Shown here piece by piece: positions 10,490 through 19,142 of a DNA stretch of 21,552 nt (within the stretch, counting starts at the first letter, position 1; each line of letters begins with the position of its first letter). Origin of the DNA: Rikenellaceae bacterium. Its GTDB lineage: Bacteria; Bacteroidota; Bacteroidia; Bacteroidales; Rikenellaceae. Both the position numbers and the translations under genes were made by a program. The notes under the pieces are model-generated. The model had not been told where the DNA came from, searched no databases, and saw only the letters and a program-made list of their open reading frames with translations. The stretch is from contig CABIXK010000007.1 of NCBI GenBank assembly GCA_902362705.1, positions 1 to 21,552 on the forward strand. The letters run 5' to 3'.

Positions 10490-12628
10490 CTACTCCTCGA
10501 GCAGGATCTCGAGCATCTTGATGGCTGCCGTGGCGATCGGCGTGCCGGGGCCGAAGATGGCGGCGGCACCGTCGCGGTAGAGCTCGTCGTAGTCCTGTGC
10601 GGGGATCACGCCGCCGACGATGACGATGATGTCCTCGCGGCCCAGCTTCTTGAGCTCGGCGATGATCTGCGGCACGAGCGTGAGGTGGCCGGCGGCGAGC
10701 GACGATACGCCCACCACGTGCACGTCGTTCTCGACGGCCTGCTTGGCGGCCTCCTCGGGGGTCTGGAACAGCGGACCCATGTCGACGTCGAAGCCGATGT
10801 CGGCATAACCCGTCGCGACGACCTTGGCGCCGCGGTCGTGGCCGTCCTGGCCCAGCTTAGCGATCATGATGCGGGGCTGACGGCCCTCCTTCTTGGCGAA
10901 CTCGGCGCAGAGCTCCTTGGCGTGCGCGAACTGCGTATCGTTTTTCACTTCCGAACTGTAAACACCTGAGATGGAACGGATAACTGCCTTGTAACGGCCT
11001 ACGACGGCCTCGCAGGCGTCGGAGATCTCGCCCAGCGACGCGCGGACCTTCGCAGCCTCGACGGCCAGCGCCAGCAGGTTGCCCTGCTTGGTGCGCACGC
11101 ACTCGGTGATGGCCTCCAGCGCACGCTTCACGGCCGCCTCGTCGCGCGAGGCGCGCAGCTCCTCGAGACGCTTGATCTGGCTCTCGCGCACGGCCGTGTT
11201 GTCGACGGCCAGGATGTCGATCGGGGCCTCCTTCTCCAGGCGGTACTCGTTGACGCCGATGATCTTCTCGGCACCCGAGTCGATGCGGGCCTGCTTGCGG
11301 GCCGCAGCCTCCTCGATGCGCATCTTGGGGATGCCGGTCTCGATGGCCTTGGCCATGCCGCCCAGCTCCTCGATCTCCTGGATGCGCTCCCACGCCTTGC
11401 GGGCGATCTCGTCGGTGAGCGACTCCACGTAGTAGGAGCCTGCCCACGGGTCGATCTCGCGGCATACGTTGGTCTCCTCCTGGATGTAGATCTGGGTGTT
11501 GCGGGCGATGCGGGCCGAGAAGTCGGTCGGCAGGGCGATCGCCTCGTCCAGGGCGTTGGTGTGCAGCGACTGGGTGTGTCCCAGGGCGGCGCCCATGGCC
11601 TCGATGGCGGTGCGGGCCACGTTGTTGAACGGATCCTGCTCGGTGAGCGACCAGCCCGAGGTCTGCGAGTGGGTGCGCAGGGCCAGCGACTTGGGGTTCT
11701 TGGGTTCGAACTGCTTGACGATCTTGGCCCACAGCATGCGGGCTGCGCGCATCTTGGCGATCTCCATGAAGTGGTTCATGCCGATGGCCCAGAAGAACGA
11801 CAGACGCGGTGCGAAGGCGTCGATCGACATGCCTGCGTTGACGCCCGCACGCAGGTACTCCAGACCGTCGGCCAGCGTGTAGGCCAGCTCGATGTCGGCC
11901 GTGGCGCCCGCCTCCTGCATGTGGTAGCCCGAGATGGAGATCGAGTTGAACTTGGGCATGTTCTTCGAGGTGTACTCGAAGATGTCGGCGATGATGCGCA
12001 TGGAGAACTCGGGCGGATAGATATAGGTGTTGCGCACCATGAACTCCTTGAGGATGTCGTTCTGGATCGTACCCGAGAGCTGGTCGAGCGTGCAGCCCTG
12101 CTCCAGACCCGTGACGATGTAGAAGGCCAGAATGGGCAGCACGGCACCGTTCATGGTCATCGACACCGACATGCGGTCGAGGGGGATGCCGTTGAAGAGG
12201 ACCTTCATGTCCTCGACCGAGCAGATCGACACGCCGGCCTTGCCCACGTCGCCCACCACGCGCGGGTGGTCGGCGTCGTAGCCGCGGTGCGTAGCCAGGT
12301 CGAAGGCCACCGACAGACCCTTCTGGCCGGCCGCGAGGTTGCGGCGGTAGAAGGCGTTCGACTCCTCGGCGGTCGAGAAGCCGGCATACTGGCGGATGGT
12401 CCACGGACGCATGACGTACATGGTCGAGTAGGGACCGCGCAGGAAGGGGGCCACGCCTGCCGCATAGTTCAGGTGCTCCATCCCTTCGAGGTCCTCGGCC
12501 GTGTAGGCGCCCTTGACGGGGATGCCCTCGGCCGTCAGCCACGGCTCGACCTGGCCGCAGCCCTTGGAGGCGCAGCAGCTCTTGCGGCCGGCGCCTTCGT
12601 ATTTCAGTTCTTCGAATTTCGCTCTCAT
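10490..12628 (-). CDS. mutB: Methylmalonyl-CoA mutase, large (catalytic) subunit
   Basis: 712 residues. It interconverts succinyl-CoA and methylmalonyl-CoA with adenosylcobalamin; in gut Bacteroidales this feeds propionate formation. Visible motifs are RGPYSTMY and [18 protein letters not shown] of the substrate barrel, and [10 protein letters not shown] with the cobalt-binding H597 in the C-terminal B12 domain (about 575-712). A CCxxxxC cluster (C18, C19, C24) sits in the N-terminal extension before [10 protein letters not shown]. The start is 2 nt beyond the mutA stop, so the two genes are translationally close and form a heterodimer. Epimerase and MeaB chaperone genes are not in the window. 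Also called scpA or mcmA in other schemes. Confidence 0.96.
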   Translation of the reverse strand: MRAKFEELKYEGAGRKSCCASKGCGQVEPWLTAEGIPVKGAYTAEDLEGMEHLNYAAGVAPFLRGPYSTMYVMRPWTIRQYAGFSTAEESNAFYRRNLAAGQKGLSVAFDLATHRGYDADHPRVVGDVGKAGVSICSVEDMKVLFNGIPLDRMSVSMTMNGAVLPILAFYIVTGLEQGCTLDQLSGTIQNDILKEFMVRNTYIYPPEFSMRIIADIFEYTSKNMPKFNSISISGYHMQEAGATADIELAYTLADGLEYLRAGVNAGMSIDAFAPRLSFFWAIGMNHFMEIAKMRAARMLWAKIVKQFEPKNPKSLALRTHSQTSGWSLTEQDPFNNVARTAIEAMGAALGHTQSLHTNALDEAIALPTDFSARIARNTQIYIQEETNVCREIDPWAGSYYVESLTDEIARKAWERIQEIEELGGMAKAIETGIPKMRIEEAAARKQARIDSGAEKIIGVNEYRLEKEAPIDILAVDNTAVRESQIKRLEELRASRDEAAVKRALEAITECVRTKQGNLLALAVEAAKVRASLGEISDACEAVVGRYKAVIRSISGVYSSEVKNDTQFAHAKELCAEFAKKEGRQPRIMIAKLGQDGHDRGAKVVATGYADIGFDVDMGPLFQTPEEAAKQAVENDVHVVGVSSLAAGHLTLVPQIIAELKKLGREDIIVIVGGVIPAQDYDELYRDGAAAIFGPGTPIATAAIKMLEILLEE

Positions 12629-12630
12629 AA

Positions 12631-14469
12631 TCAGATTCCCATCTCTTTAAGGTAGAACTTCAGTGTCTCGAGCACGTTGGACTTCACGTTGATGAAGTTC
12701 TTGATGCCCTGTGCCTCGAGCTCGGGTGCGCAGGCCGGGGCGCCGGCTACGACCAGGATGGCCTTGTCGCCCAACAGCTCCTTGGCCTTGGGTGCGAGCT
12801 CGGCGTAGTCGTCGTCGGCGGCGCACACCACCACGATCTCGGCCTTCGAAGCCAGCGCGGCCTCGACGCCCTCCTCTACGGACTTGAAGAAGGTGTTGTC
12901 CTCGACGCGGATGCCGGCGCAGGCGAAGAAGTTGCACGAGAACTGGGCGCGGGCGCGGGCCATCGCCAGGCTGCCGCACGTGAGCATGAAGGCCTTGGGC
13001 TGCTTGCCCGAGCGGTCGACCTCCAGGCGCATGCGCTCGAAGGCCATGGCACCGCGGTAGGCGGCCAGGGCGTTGCCCTCGGCCTCGCAGCGCGTGACTG
13101 CCTCGGTGCCGATCTCGGCGGGAGCGACCTCCGTGAAGTTGGGGAACTGATTGGCGCCCAGCAGGATCTGGCGGCGCGTCGAGATGTTCTTATCCTTGGC
13201 GGCGGCCGATGCGGCCACACGCTCGCGGATGAAGCCCGCCTCGTAGGCCGCGGCGTAGCCGCCCTTCTGCTCGATCTCGAGGAAGAGCTTCCACGCCTCG
13301 GCGGCGATCGACTCGGTGAGGTTCTCGATGTAGTAGGAGCCGCCGGCGGGGTCGACGACCTGGTCGAAGTGCGACTCGTGCTTGAGCAGCAGCTCGACGT
13401 TGCGGGCGATGCGCTTGGAGAACTCCGTGGGGGCCTCGAACGAAGCGTCGAACGGCGTCACCTCCAGCGAGTAGACGCCGCCGATGGCGGCCGACATGGC
13501 CTCGGTGGTGCCGCGCAGCATGTTGACATAGGGGTCGTAGACGGTCTGGTTCCAGCGCGAGGTCTCGGCGTGGATCTGCATCTTGCAGGGGCAGTCCTTC
13601 TCGGGTGCGTAGGCCTTGACGATGTTGGCCCACAGCATGCGGGCCGCGCGCAGCTTGGCGATCTCCATGAAGTAGTTGGAGGTGACGGAGAACGAGAAGC
13701 GCAGCTTGCGCGCCACGGTCTCGGCGTCGACGCCCGCGTCGGTCAGGCGGGCCAGGTAGTCCTGACCGGCCGAGAGGGCGAAAGCGAGCTCCTCGACGAT
13801 CGTCGAGCCGGCGTTGCCGAAGGTGTGACCGGCCACGGTCACCAGGCGCACGTGCTTGTACTCGGCCGCCTTGGCCATGAGCGCGGCGATGCGTGCGATG
13901 CAGTCGGCGCAGAGCCCCTTGCCCGAGGCGAGGCCGACGACCAGCGGGTCGATGGCGAACGACGCCTTGACGTCGCACTTGTCGATGCCCTCGCGCCCGA
14001 TCTTGGCGAGGAAGAGCTCCACAAGGTCGGCCACGCACTTGCCCGAGAAGGCGACGGCGATGGCCGGCAGGTGGATGCCTGCGAGCAGGCTGTCGAGATC
14101 GGCGGCCGTGAAGGCCTCGCGCTCGACTACGAAGCCCAGCGAGTCGACGCCCGCGTCGAGGAGCTTGAGCGCCTCGGCGTTGGCGGCCGCCGGGTCGGCG
14201 ACTGCGACGCTCTGGTGGATGCGCCAGCGGTTGTGCGAGCGCACGCCCCGCACGTAGGGAAACTCGCCTGCCTGCGAGCCCAGGAAACGGAGCCCTTCGA
14301 GGTTCTCGGCGCGGTAGTAGGGCCGCACGTTGAAGCCCTCGCCCGTGCGCCATACGAGCTTGCGCTCGTAATCCGCGCCCTTCAGATCGGCCGTAATCAC
14401 CTCTTCCCACTTCTCGGTCGGAACCGGGGGAAATTCGGTGAACAGCTTTTCACGATTGGTGTTTGCCAT
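12631..14469 (-). CDS. mutA: Methylmalonyl-CoA mutase, small (non-catalytic) subunit
   Basis: 612 residues, homologous to the large subunit along its length (shared [18 protein letters not shown] and [10 protein letters not shown] segments). Its C-terminal B12-like domain lacks the DxHxxG cobalamin motif: the matching stretch reads [19 protein letters not shown]. That is the family norm; this subunit is structural. I chose ATG 14469 ([17 protein letters not shown]) because an upstream in-frame ATG (14514) would add a hydrophobic leader not expected here and would sit next to the -7 box at 14516-14523. It is the first gene of the mutAB operon and is transcribed from the repeat-borne promoter at 14516-14547. 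Confidence 0.94.
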   Translation of the reverse strand: MANTNREKLFTEFPPVPTEKWEEVITADLKGADYERKLVWRTGEGFNVRPYYRAENLEGLRFLGSQAGEFPYVRGVRSHNRWRIHQSVAVADPAAANAEALKLLDAGVDSLGFVVEREAFTAADLDSLLAGIHLPAIAVAFSGKCVADLVELFLAKIGREGIDKCDVKASFAIDPLVVGLASGKGLCADCIARIAALMAKAAEYKHVRLVTVAGHTFGNAGSTIVEELAFALSAGQDYLARLTDAGVDAETVARKLRFSFSVTSNYFMEIAKLRAARMLWANIVKAYAPEKDCPCKMQIHAETSRWNQTVYDPYVNMLRGTTEAMSAAIGGVYSLEVTPFDASFEAPTEFSKRIARNVELLLKHESHFDQVVDPAGGSYYIENLTESIAAEAWKLFLEIEQKGGYAAAYEAGFIRERVAASAAAKDKNISTRRQILLGANQFPNFTEVAPAEIGTEAVTRCEAEGNALAAYRGAMAFERMRLEVDRSGKQPKAFMLTCGSLAMARARAQFSCNFFACAGIRVEDNTFFKSVEEGVEAALASKAEIVVVCAADDDYAELAPKAKELLGDKAILVVAGAPACAPELEAQGIKNFINVKSNVLETLKFYLKEMGI

Positions 14470-14515
14470 AACTATTTTAGAGATTAGTATGAGTGTTGTC
14501 GTTGCATATTGCATG

Positions 14516-14547
14516 TAAAGATACGAATAAGCGAGAGCAAATGCAAG
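14516..14547 (-). promoter_or_regulatory. Promoter of mutAB
   Basis: On the minus strand, TATCTTTA (14523 down to 14516) is a one-mismatch -7 box. CTTG (14547 down to 14544) sits at the -33 position with a 20-nt spacer. A second TTTG lies at 14-nt spacing, as in the other copies. Expected transcript start is near 14510, giving a leader of about 40 nt to mutA. The promoter lies within repeat copy 2. Confidence 0.65.
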
Positions 14548-14595
14548 TTCGCTTGCTTTTGCCGAGCGGAAGTATCTAAGACGAAGTCAAAGATA
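14516..14595 (-). repeat. Dispersed promoter-bearing repeat, copy 2
   Basis: 80 bp, read on the minus strand from TATCTTTG (14595-14588) to TATCTTTA (14523-14516). The core inverted repeat is GCAAAAGCAAG / CTTGCATTTGC. It is the same length as copy 1, and likewise has its terminal -7 box aimed at the next gene, here mutA. Confidence 0.85.
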
Positions 14596-14776
14596 AGGAA
14601 TTATTGCGGATTGTTACAAATAAATTGTTAACAAAATAACAGGCTCCCCCGTTCCGCCTCTCCCGCGCTGCGTCGGGCGGCGACAGGGCACGGCAGCCGC
14701 CGAAAAAGGACCCATGGAACAATATTCACACGAAACGCCGCCCATTTCTCCGATTTTACGGAATCGCCGGAAATCA
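14596..14776. other. Intergenic DNA between the mutAB promoter and the glnN leader
   Basis: AT-rich to about 14640, then a short GC-rich patch with possible arms GGCGGC / GCCGCC around 14677-14702. Short open frames here and downstream on either strand are low-complexity (Arg/Lys/Glu or Phe/Arg rich). I do not consider them genes. Confidence 0.45.
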
Positions 14777-14806
14777 GCCGATCGGCGAAAATCGACATCG
14801 ATTTTC
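14777..14806. promoter_or_regulatory. Paired palindromes upstream of glnN (candidate operator)
   Basis: GCCGATCGGC (14777-14786) is a perfect 10-bp palindrome. Directly abutting it are arms GAAAATCGA (14787-14795) and TCGATTTTC (14798-14806), separated by CA, a perfect 9-bp inverted repeat. They lie about 130 bp upstream of the glnN -7 box. The symmetry is seen in the sequence. A role as a binding site for a nitrogen regulator is inference. Confidence 0.4.
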
Positions 14807-14807
14807 C

Positions 14808-14968
14808 AAAAACAGCGCGAAAAAACCGACCGACACACCGAAAAAAGCCCTGAAAAATCAGAAAACAGCGAAAAAATCGCACGTTTTTCCGAAAAACAGC
14901 GATTTCGGAAAAACAACGAGCCGCAGAAATTTTTACCTTTGTCGACGTAAAAGCAACCGAAAAACAGC
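14808..14968 (+). repeat. Recurrent GAAAAACAGCG-like motif in the glnN leader
   Basis: Five near-identical short motifs occur at 14808-14817, 14861-14870, 14891-14901, 14908-14918 (ACAACG variant) and 14959-14968. The core is AAAACAGC. Small inverted repeats overlap them: TTTTTC / GAAAAA at 14884-14896 and CCGAAA / TTTCGG at 14889-14908. Their spacing is irregular. They could be protein-binding sites or simply a biased A-rich leader. Confidence 0.4.
14934..14941 (+). promoter_or_regulatory. -7 box of the glnN promoter
   Basis: TACCTTTG matches TAnnTTTG exactly. No TTTG-like -33 element is present at 19-21 nt upstream, where the sequence is an A run. Expected transcript start is near 14947, about 27 nt before the ATG. 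The missing -33 may mean that expression needs an activator bound further upstream. Confidence 0.55.
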
Positions 14969-14973
14969 AGCAC

Positions 14974-17157
14974 ATGTCACTACTCAGATTCAAGATGGTC
15001 GATGCGGCGATCAACCACACGGCCCTCGAGGTGGAGGTCCCGGCAGGGCGTCCCTCGGACTATTTCGGCGAGAAGGTCTTCGGCCGCGACGCCATGCGCA
15101 AGTACCTCAACCGCGCGACCTACGACGCGCTGATCGACACGATGGAGAACGGCACGCCGCTGACGCGCGAGCTGGCCGACGGCATCGCCGCAGGCATGCG
15201 CCAGTGGGCCCTCGAGCACGGAGCCGACCACTACACCCACTGGTTCCAGCCCTTGACGGGCGGCACGGCCGAGAAGCACGACGCCTTCGCCGAACCCGAC
15301 AGCTGCGGGGGCGTGCTCGAAGAGTTCTCGGGCAAGCTGCTCGTGCAGCAGGAGCCCGACGCCTCGTCGTTCCCCAACGGCGGCATCCGCAACACCTTCG
15401 AGGCGCGCGGCTACTCGGCCTGGGACCCCGCGTCGCCCGCCTTCATCGTCGACACGACGCTCTGCATCCCCACCGTCTTCATCGCCTACACGGGCGAGGC
15501 GCTCGACTACAAGGCGCCGCTGCTGCGCTCGCTCAACGCCGTGGACAAGGCGGCCACGGAGGTGTGCCGCTACTTCGACAAGAACGTGCAGCGCGTGCAC
15601 GCCTACCTGGGCTGGGAGCAGGAGTACTTCCTCGTGGACGAGAGCCTGTGGGCCGCGCGCCCCGACCTGATGCTCACGGGCCGCACGCTCATGGGCCACG
15701 AGTCGGCCAAGAACCAGCAGCTGGAGGACCACTACTTCGGCGCGATACCGACGCGCGTCATCTCGTTCATGCGCGAGCTCGAGTACGAGAGCCTGAAGCT
15801 GGGCATCCCCGTCAAGACGCGCCACAACGAGGTGGCGCCCAACCAGTTCGAGCTGGCGCCCGTCTACGAGGAGGCCAACCTGGCCAACGACCACAACCAG
15901 CTGCTGATGACCATCATGGACAAGATCGCCCGCCGCCACAAGTTCCGCGTGCTGCTGCACGAGAAGCCCTTCAAGGGGATCAACGGCTCGGGCAAGCACA
16001 ACAACTGGTCGCTCGGCACCGACACGGGCGTCAACCTGCTGGGCCCGGGCCGCACGGCGGCCGAGAACCTGCAGTTCATCACCTTCCTCGTGAACGTCAT
16101 CTCGGCCGTGCACAAGCACAACGGCCTGCTCAAGGCGGCGATCATGAGCGCCACCAACGCCCACCGCCTGGGCGCCAACGAGGCGCCCCCGGCCATCATC
16201 TCGACCTTCCTGGGCAAGCAGGTGTCGGCCGTGCTGGACAAGCTGGCCGCCTCGAAGAGCGACGACGCGATCCGCTTCGACGCCAAGAACGTATTCAAGA
16301 TGAGCGGCATATCGCACATCCCCACGCTGCTGATCGACAACACCGACCGCAACCGCACCTCGCCTTTCGCCTTCACGGGCAACCGCTTCGAGCTGCGCGC
16401 CGTCGGCTCGTCGGACAACTGCGCCGAGGCGATGATCGTGCTCAACACGGCCGTGGCGGCCGAGCTGCGGGCCTTCCGCGAGGCGGTCGACGCCCGCATC
16501 GAGGCCGGCGCCAAGAAGGAGAAGGCGATCTACGAGGTGCTCAAGGAGATGATCCACGCCTCGCAGCCCATCCGCTTCGACGGCAACGGCTACTCGGAGG
16601 AGTGGAAGGCCGAGGCGGCGCGCCGCGGGCTCGACTGCGAGACCTCGACGCCGCTGATCTTCGACCGCTACCTCGATGCGGAGGCCCTGGAGATGTTCCG
16701 CACGGCGGAGGTGCTCTCGCCCGTGGAGGTCGAGGCGCGCACGGAGGTGAAGTGGGAGACCTACGTGAAAAAGATCCAGATCGAGGGGCGCGTGCTGGGC
16801 GACCTGACGATGAACCACATCGTGCCCGTGGCGTCGCGCTACGAGGCGATGCTGCTCGACAAGGTCTACAAGATGTCGCAGATGCGCCACCTGAATCTCT
16901 CCGCCTCGTCCGACATTCTGCTGATCCGCCGCATCCAGGAGCACACGGCCGAGATCCAGCGCCTCACCGACGAGATGGTCGAGGCGCGCAAGGCGGCCAA
17001 CCGCATCGAAGAGATGCGCGCCAAGGCGATCGCCTACCACGACACGGTGGCCTGCACGTTCGACGCCATACGCTACCACGTGGACAAGCTCGAAGAGATC
17101 GTCGACGACCAGATGTGGCCGCTGCCCAAGTACCGCGAGCTGCTCTTCCTGCGGTAG
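14974..17157 (+). CDS. glnN: Glutamine synthetase type III
   Basis: 727 residues, typical of GSIII (about 700-730), which is far longer than GSI. It makes glutamine from glutamate, ammonia and ATP in the cytoplasm and is the main glutamine synthetase of Bacteroides relatives. Motifs seen are GWEQEYFLVD, TRHNEVAPNQFELAP (N285-P289), LLHEKPFKGINGSGKHNNWS (E330 onward) and NRTSPFAFTGNRFELRAVGSSDN. A helical C-terminal region follows (about 600-727, rich in Glu, Lys and Arg). The gene is monocistronic with its own promoter and terminator, and lies divergent from mutAB. No PII or ammonium transporter gene is beside it. Confidence 0.96.
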   Translation: MSLLRFKMVDAAINHTALEVEVPAGRPSDYFGEKVFGRDAMRKYLNRATYDALIDTMENGTPLTRELADGIAAGMRQWALEHGADHYTHWFQPLTGGTAEKHDAFAEPDSCGGVLEEFSGKLLVQQEPDASSFPNGGIRNTFEARGYSAWDPASPAFIVDTTLCIPTVFIAYTGEALDYKAPLLRSLNAVDKAATEVCRYFDKNVQRVHAYLGWEQEYFLVDESLWAARPDLMLTGRTLMGHESAKNQQLEDHYFGAIPTRVISFMRELEYESLKLGIPVKTRHNEVAPNQFELAPVYEEANLANDHNQLLMTIMDKIARRHKFRVLLHEKPFKGINGSGKHNNWSLGTDTGVNLLGPGRTAAENLQFITFLVNVISAVHKHNGLLKAAIMSATNAHRLGANEAPPAIISTFLGKQVSAVLDKLAASKSDDAIRFDAKNVFKMSGISHIPTLLIDNTDRNRTSPFAFTGNRFELRAVGSSDNCAEAMIVLNTAVAAELRAFREAVDARIEAGAKKEKAIYEVLKEMIHASQPIRFDGNGYSEEWKAEAARRGLDCETSTPLIFDRYLDAEALEMFRTAEVLSPVEVEARTEVKWETYVKKIQIEGRVLGDLTMNHIVPVASRYEAMLLDKVYKMSQMRHLNLSASSDILLIRRIQEHTAEIQRLTDEMVEARKAANRIEEMRAKAIAYHDTVACTFDAIRYHVDKLEEIVDDQMWPLPKYRELLFLR

Positions 17158-17180
17158 CGCGCGAGGGGCGAAACAGCGAA

Positions 17181-17210
17181 AGGGGAACCGGATGGCCGGC
17201 TCCCCTTTTT
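17181..17210 (+). terminator. Intrinsic terminator of glnN
   Basis: An 11-position stem with one mismatch (17181-17191 with 17196-17206) and an ATGG loop is followed by a T run to 17210. It begins 23 nt after the glnN stop codon. Confidence 0.9.
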
Positions 17211-17282
17211 CGTCGCCGCGGGGCCCGTCCGACGGCACGTTCCGCCGGGGCGGGGCAGTTGCGCGACCCGGCAAAACGCACC

Positions 17283-17316
17283 CGGCAGAGCGGGCGTCCG
17301 GCGCGGCAGAGCGGGC
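17283..17316. repeat. Short direct repeat between convergent genes
   Basis: CGGCAGAGCGGGC occurs at 17283-17295 and again at 17304-17316, 21 bp apart. It lies in a very GC-rich gap (17211-17376) between the glnN and blaR1-like terminators. No gene is seen in that gap. Confidence 0.55.
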
Positions 17317-17376
17317 AGACGGGCCGGCCGAACGCACCAAATCCCCCGCCCCACCCGAGCGCGCCGGGCACCCGAC

Positions 17377-17413
17377 AAAAAAAGACCGCTCCCCCACGTG
17401 CGAGGAAGCGGTC
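17377..17413 (-). terminator. Intrinsic terminator of the blaI-blaR1-like operon
   Basis: On the minus strand the stem GACCGCTTCC / GGGAGCGGTC (17413-17404 with 17393-17384, one G-T pair) is followed by seven Ts (17383-17377). It lies about 36 nt past the stop codon at 17449. Confidence 0.88.
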
Positions 17414-17448
17414 CCGGTGAACTTTTTATTCGTGCGGCCGGGCAGGCG

Positions 17449-19140
17449 CTACTTTTTCTTGGTGGTGACGACCACCACGCCGCGGGCACCCTTCTCGCCG
17501 TAGGCCTCCTCGGCGGCCTTGCCCTTGAGGATCCGGATCTCCTCGATCTTCTCCGAGTCGAGCTTATGCAGCCGGCGCGACGTGGCCTCCTTGCCGTCGA
17601 TGAGGATGAGCGCATCGTCGAACTGCGAACCCTCCGTCAGCGTGACGTTGCCCGTGACGCGGATCGTCTCCGACGATACGACCGCGCCGCTGTCGTCGAT
17701 CGAGGTGGTCATGGTGGTGGTAGTGGTCTTGTCCTGCGCGGAGCCCTTGCGGCCGACCACGAGCAGCGTGTCGTCGCCGGGCTTGGCCGCAGCGTCGGAG
17801 CCGGCCGGCGACGTGACGACGGTGATCCGCTCCATATTGCCGCTCGTCGTGCGCTTGACCTCGCTCGCACCGCCGGAGGGGGTGGTGACCGTCAGCCCGT
17901 CGCTCGTGTCCCCCGCGGAGCGCGTCGTGATGATGATGACGCCGTCCTTGGCCCCCTCGCCGTATCGCTCGGTGGCCGTGGCGTCCTTAAGCACGGTGAT
18001 GCCGGCGACGCGCCCCATGTCGACGCCGTCGAGGTTCTCCACCTCCTTGCCGTCGACGATGTAGAGCGGCTTCAGCCCGGTCGGTGCGTCGGTGCCGCGG
18101 ACAGCGACTTTGTCCGAATAGCCGCCCGTGACGACGATCGTCGTCTGCTCTTGGTTTCGTGCGCCTTTTTTCGTATCTTTGGCTTCGCCGAAGGCACTCT
18201 CGCTCGGCAAAAACAAGCTCTCCGCTTGCTTTTGCTCTCGCTTATTCGTACCTTTGTCGTCGGGAACGACATAGACGGTCTCGGCGAATGCCCCGAGGGC
18301 GACTCCTGCAAGCGGCAGCACCAGCAGCGCCTTGGCTGCTGCCCACCGCGATGATCTTTTTTGCAACATCATGGTAATACGGCTTTTAAGTTTACTGTGA
18401 TTGAAGCTGTTGGCGACCGAGTACCACCTCTCGCCGGCAGCTTTCTTTATGAGTAGCAGTTGATAGGTCCGCGCGTCGACGCCGCTGTCGAGCACCGCCG
18501 CGTCGGCTTCGTATTCGTGCAGCGCGCGCAGCTCGCGGCGCAGCAGCCACATCGCGGGGTTAAACCACTGGAAGCACCCCGCGAGGTCGGTCGCCAGCAG
18601 GTCGTGCGAGTGGTGCAGCCGCACGTGGGCTCGCTCGTGGGTGAGGATCGCGCGGCCGTTCTCCTCCAGGTCGCGGCGCGAGACGACGATGTGGCGGCCC
18701 CAGCTGAAGGGGGCGATCTCCCGCTCCGCGACGACGAGCCACGCCCCGTCGTCGAGCCGTTCGCGCCGCCCCTCGCGCAGGACGCGCCGCACGCACCAGA
18801 GCGAGCGCAGCATCGCGGCGAGCGTCACCGCGGCTCCGGCCAGAAGGAGCACCCCCGCGGCGGTCTGCCACCAGACGGGACCCTGCGCCGCGGCCTCGGC
18901 AAGCGCCGTGTCCGAAGGCAGCGCGGCGGCATCCTGCGCCGGGCCGAGCGCGGCCGGCAGCACGCGGTAACGCGTGACGACGCACACCGGGAGCGCGAAC
19001 GAGGCGGCGGTGGCCGCGAGGATCAGCATGCGGTTGAGCCAATGGAAAGTCTCGCGGCTGAGCAGCAGCTTGAAGAAGAGGTAGAACCCCGCCAGGCATG
19101 CGCCCGTCTCGAGCGAGTAGATGGTGAAGGCCCAGAGCAT
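17449..19140 (-). CDS. BlaR1-like M56 membrane metallopeptidase with C-terminal TonB-receptor-plug-like repeats
   Basis: 563 residues. Hydrophobic helices lie near 8-28, 38-55, 92-112 and 270-287. The zinc protease core has HERAH (H168, E169, H172) and the third ligand E211 in HEYEAD. In BlaR1/MecR1 systems such a protease senses a signal and leads to cleavage of the BlaI/MecI repressor, which is encoded 2 nt upstream here. Instead of a penicillin-binding domain, the C-terminal part has two segments like the SusC-type plug: PLYIVDGKEV...ITVLKDATATERYG...VIIITTR (about 358-404) and ALILIDGKEA...IRILKGKAAEEAYG...VVVVTTKKK (509-563). A promoter-type repeat encodes residues about 296-322. The signal sensed is unknown. 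Confidence 0.88.
   Translation of the reverse strand: MLWAFTIYSLETGACLAGFYLFFKLLLSRETFHWLNRMLILAATAASFALPVCVVTRYRVLPAALGPAQDAAALPSDTALAEAAAQGPVWWQTAAGVLLLAGAAVTLAAMLRSLWCVRRVLREGRRERLDDGAWLVVAEREIAPFSWGRHIVVSRRDLEENGRAILTHERAHVRLHHSHDLLATDLAGCFQWFNPAMWLLRRELRALHEYEADAAVLDSGVDARTYQLLLIKKAAGERWYSVANSFNHSKLKSRITMMLQKRSSRWAAAKALLVLPLAGVALGAFAETVYVVPDDKGTNKREQKQAESLFLPSESAFGEAKDTKKGARNQEQTTIVVTGGYSDKVAVRGTDAPTGLKPLYIVDGKEVENLDGVDMGRVAGITVLKDATATERYGEGAKDGVIIITTRSAGDTSDGLTVTTPSGGASEVKRTTSGNMERITVVTSPAGSDAAAKPGDDTLLVVGRKGSAQDKTTTTTMTTSIDDSGAVVSSETIRVTGNVTLTEGSQFDDALILIDGKEATSRRLHKLDSEKIEEIRILKGKAAEEAYGEKGARGVVVVTTKKK
18174..18256 (+). repeat. Dispersed promoter-bearing repeat, copy 3, inside the blaR1-like gene
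   Basis: 83 bp from TATCTTTG (18174-18181) to TACCTTTG (18249-18256), with core GCAAAAACAAGC / GCTTGCTTTTGC. It runs antisense to the gene. The two terminal boxes are embedded in TTCGTA(T/C)CTTTG on both sides, with starts exactly 75 bp apart, so the extra DNA equals 25 codons and keeps the frame. The encoded stretch (NKREQKQAESLFLPSESAF, then GEAKDTKK) is polar and sits just after a transmembrane helix. Confidence 0.85.
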
Positions 19141-19142
19141 CC

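Noticed and set aside
10405..10490. A small peptide starting MKKEDRPAVAKK between the barrel gene and mutB
   Set aside because: Its N-terminal part is a translation of the conserved repeat tail and its middle is the mutAB terminator hairpin.
14714..14950. A 78-codon frame upstream of glnN as a leader peptide or small gene
   Set aside because: It is low-complexity (Lys/Arg/Glu/Ser), spans the glnN -7 box and the palindromes, and has no promoter of its own that I can see.
14980..17397. An 805-codon minus-strand frame opposite glnN
   Set aside because: Shadow frame with repetitive Val/Leu/Arg/His composition; glnN is complete and well conserved in the other direction.
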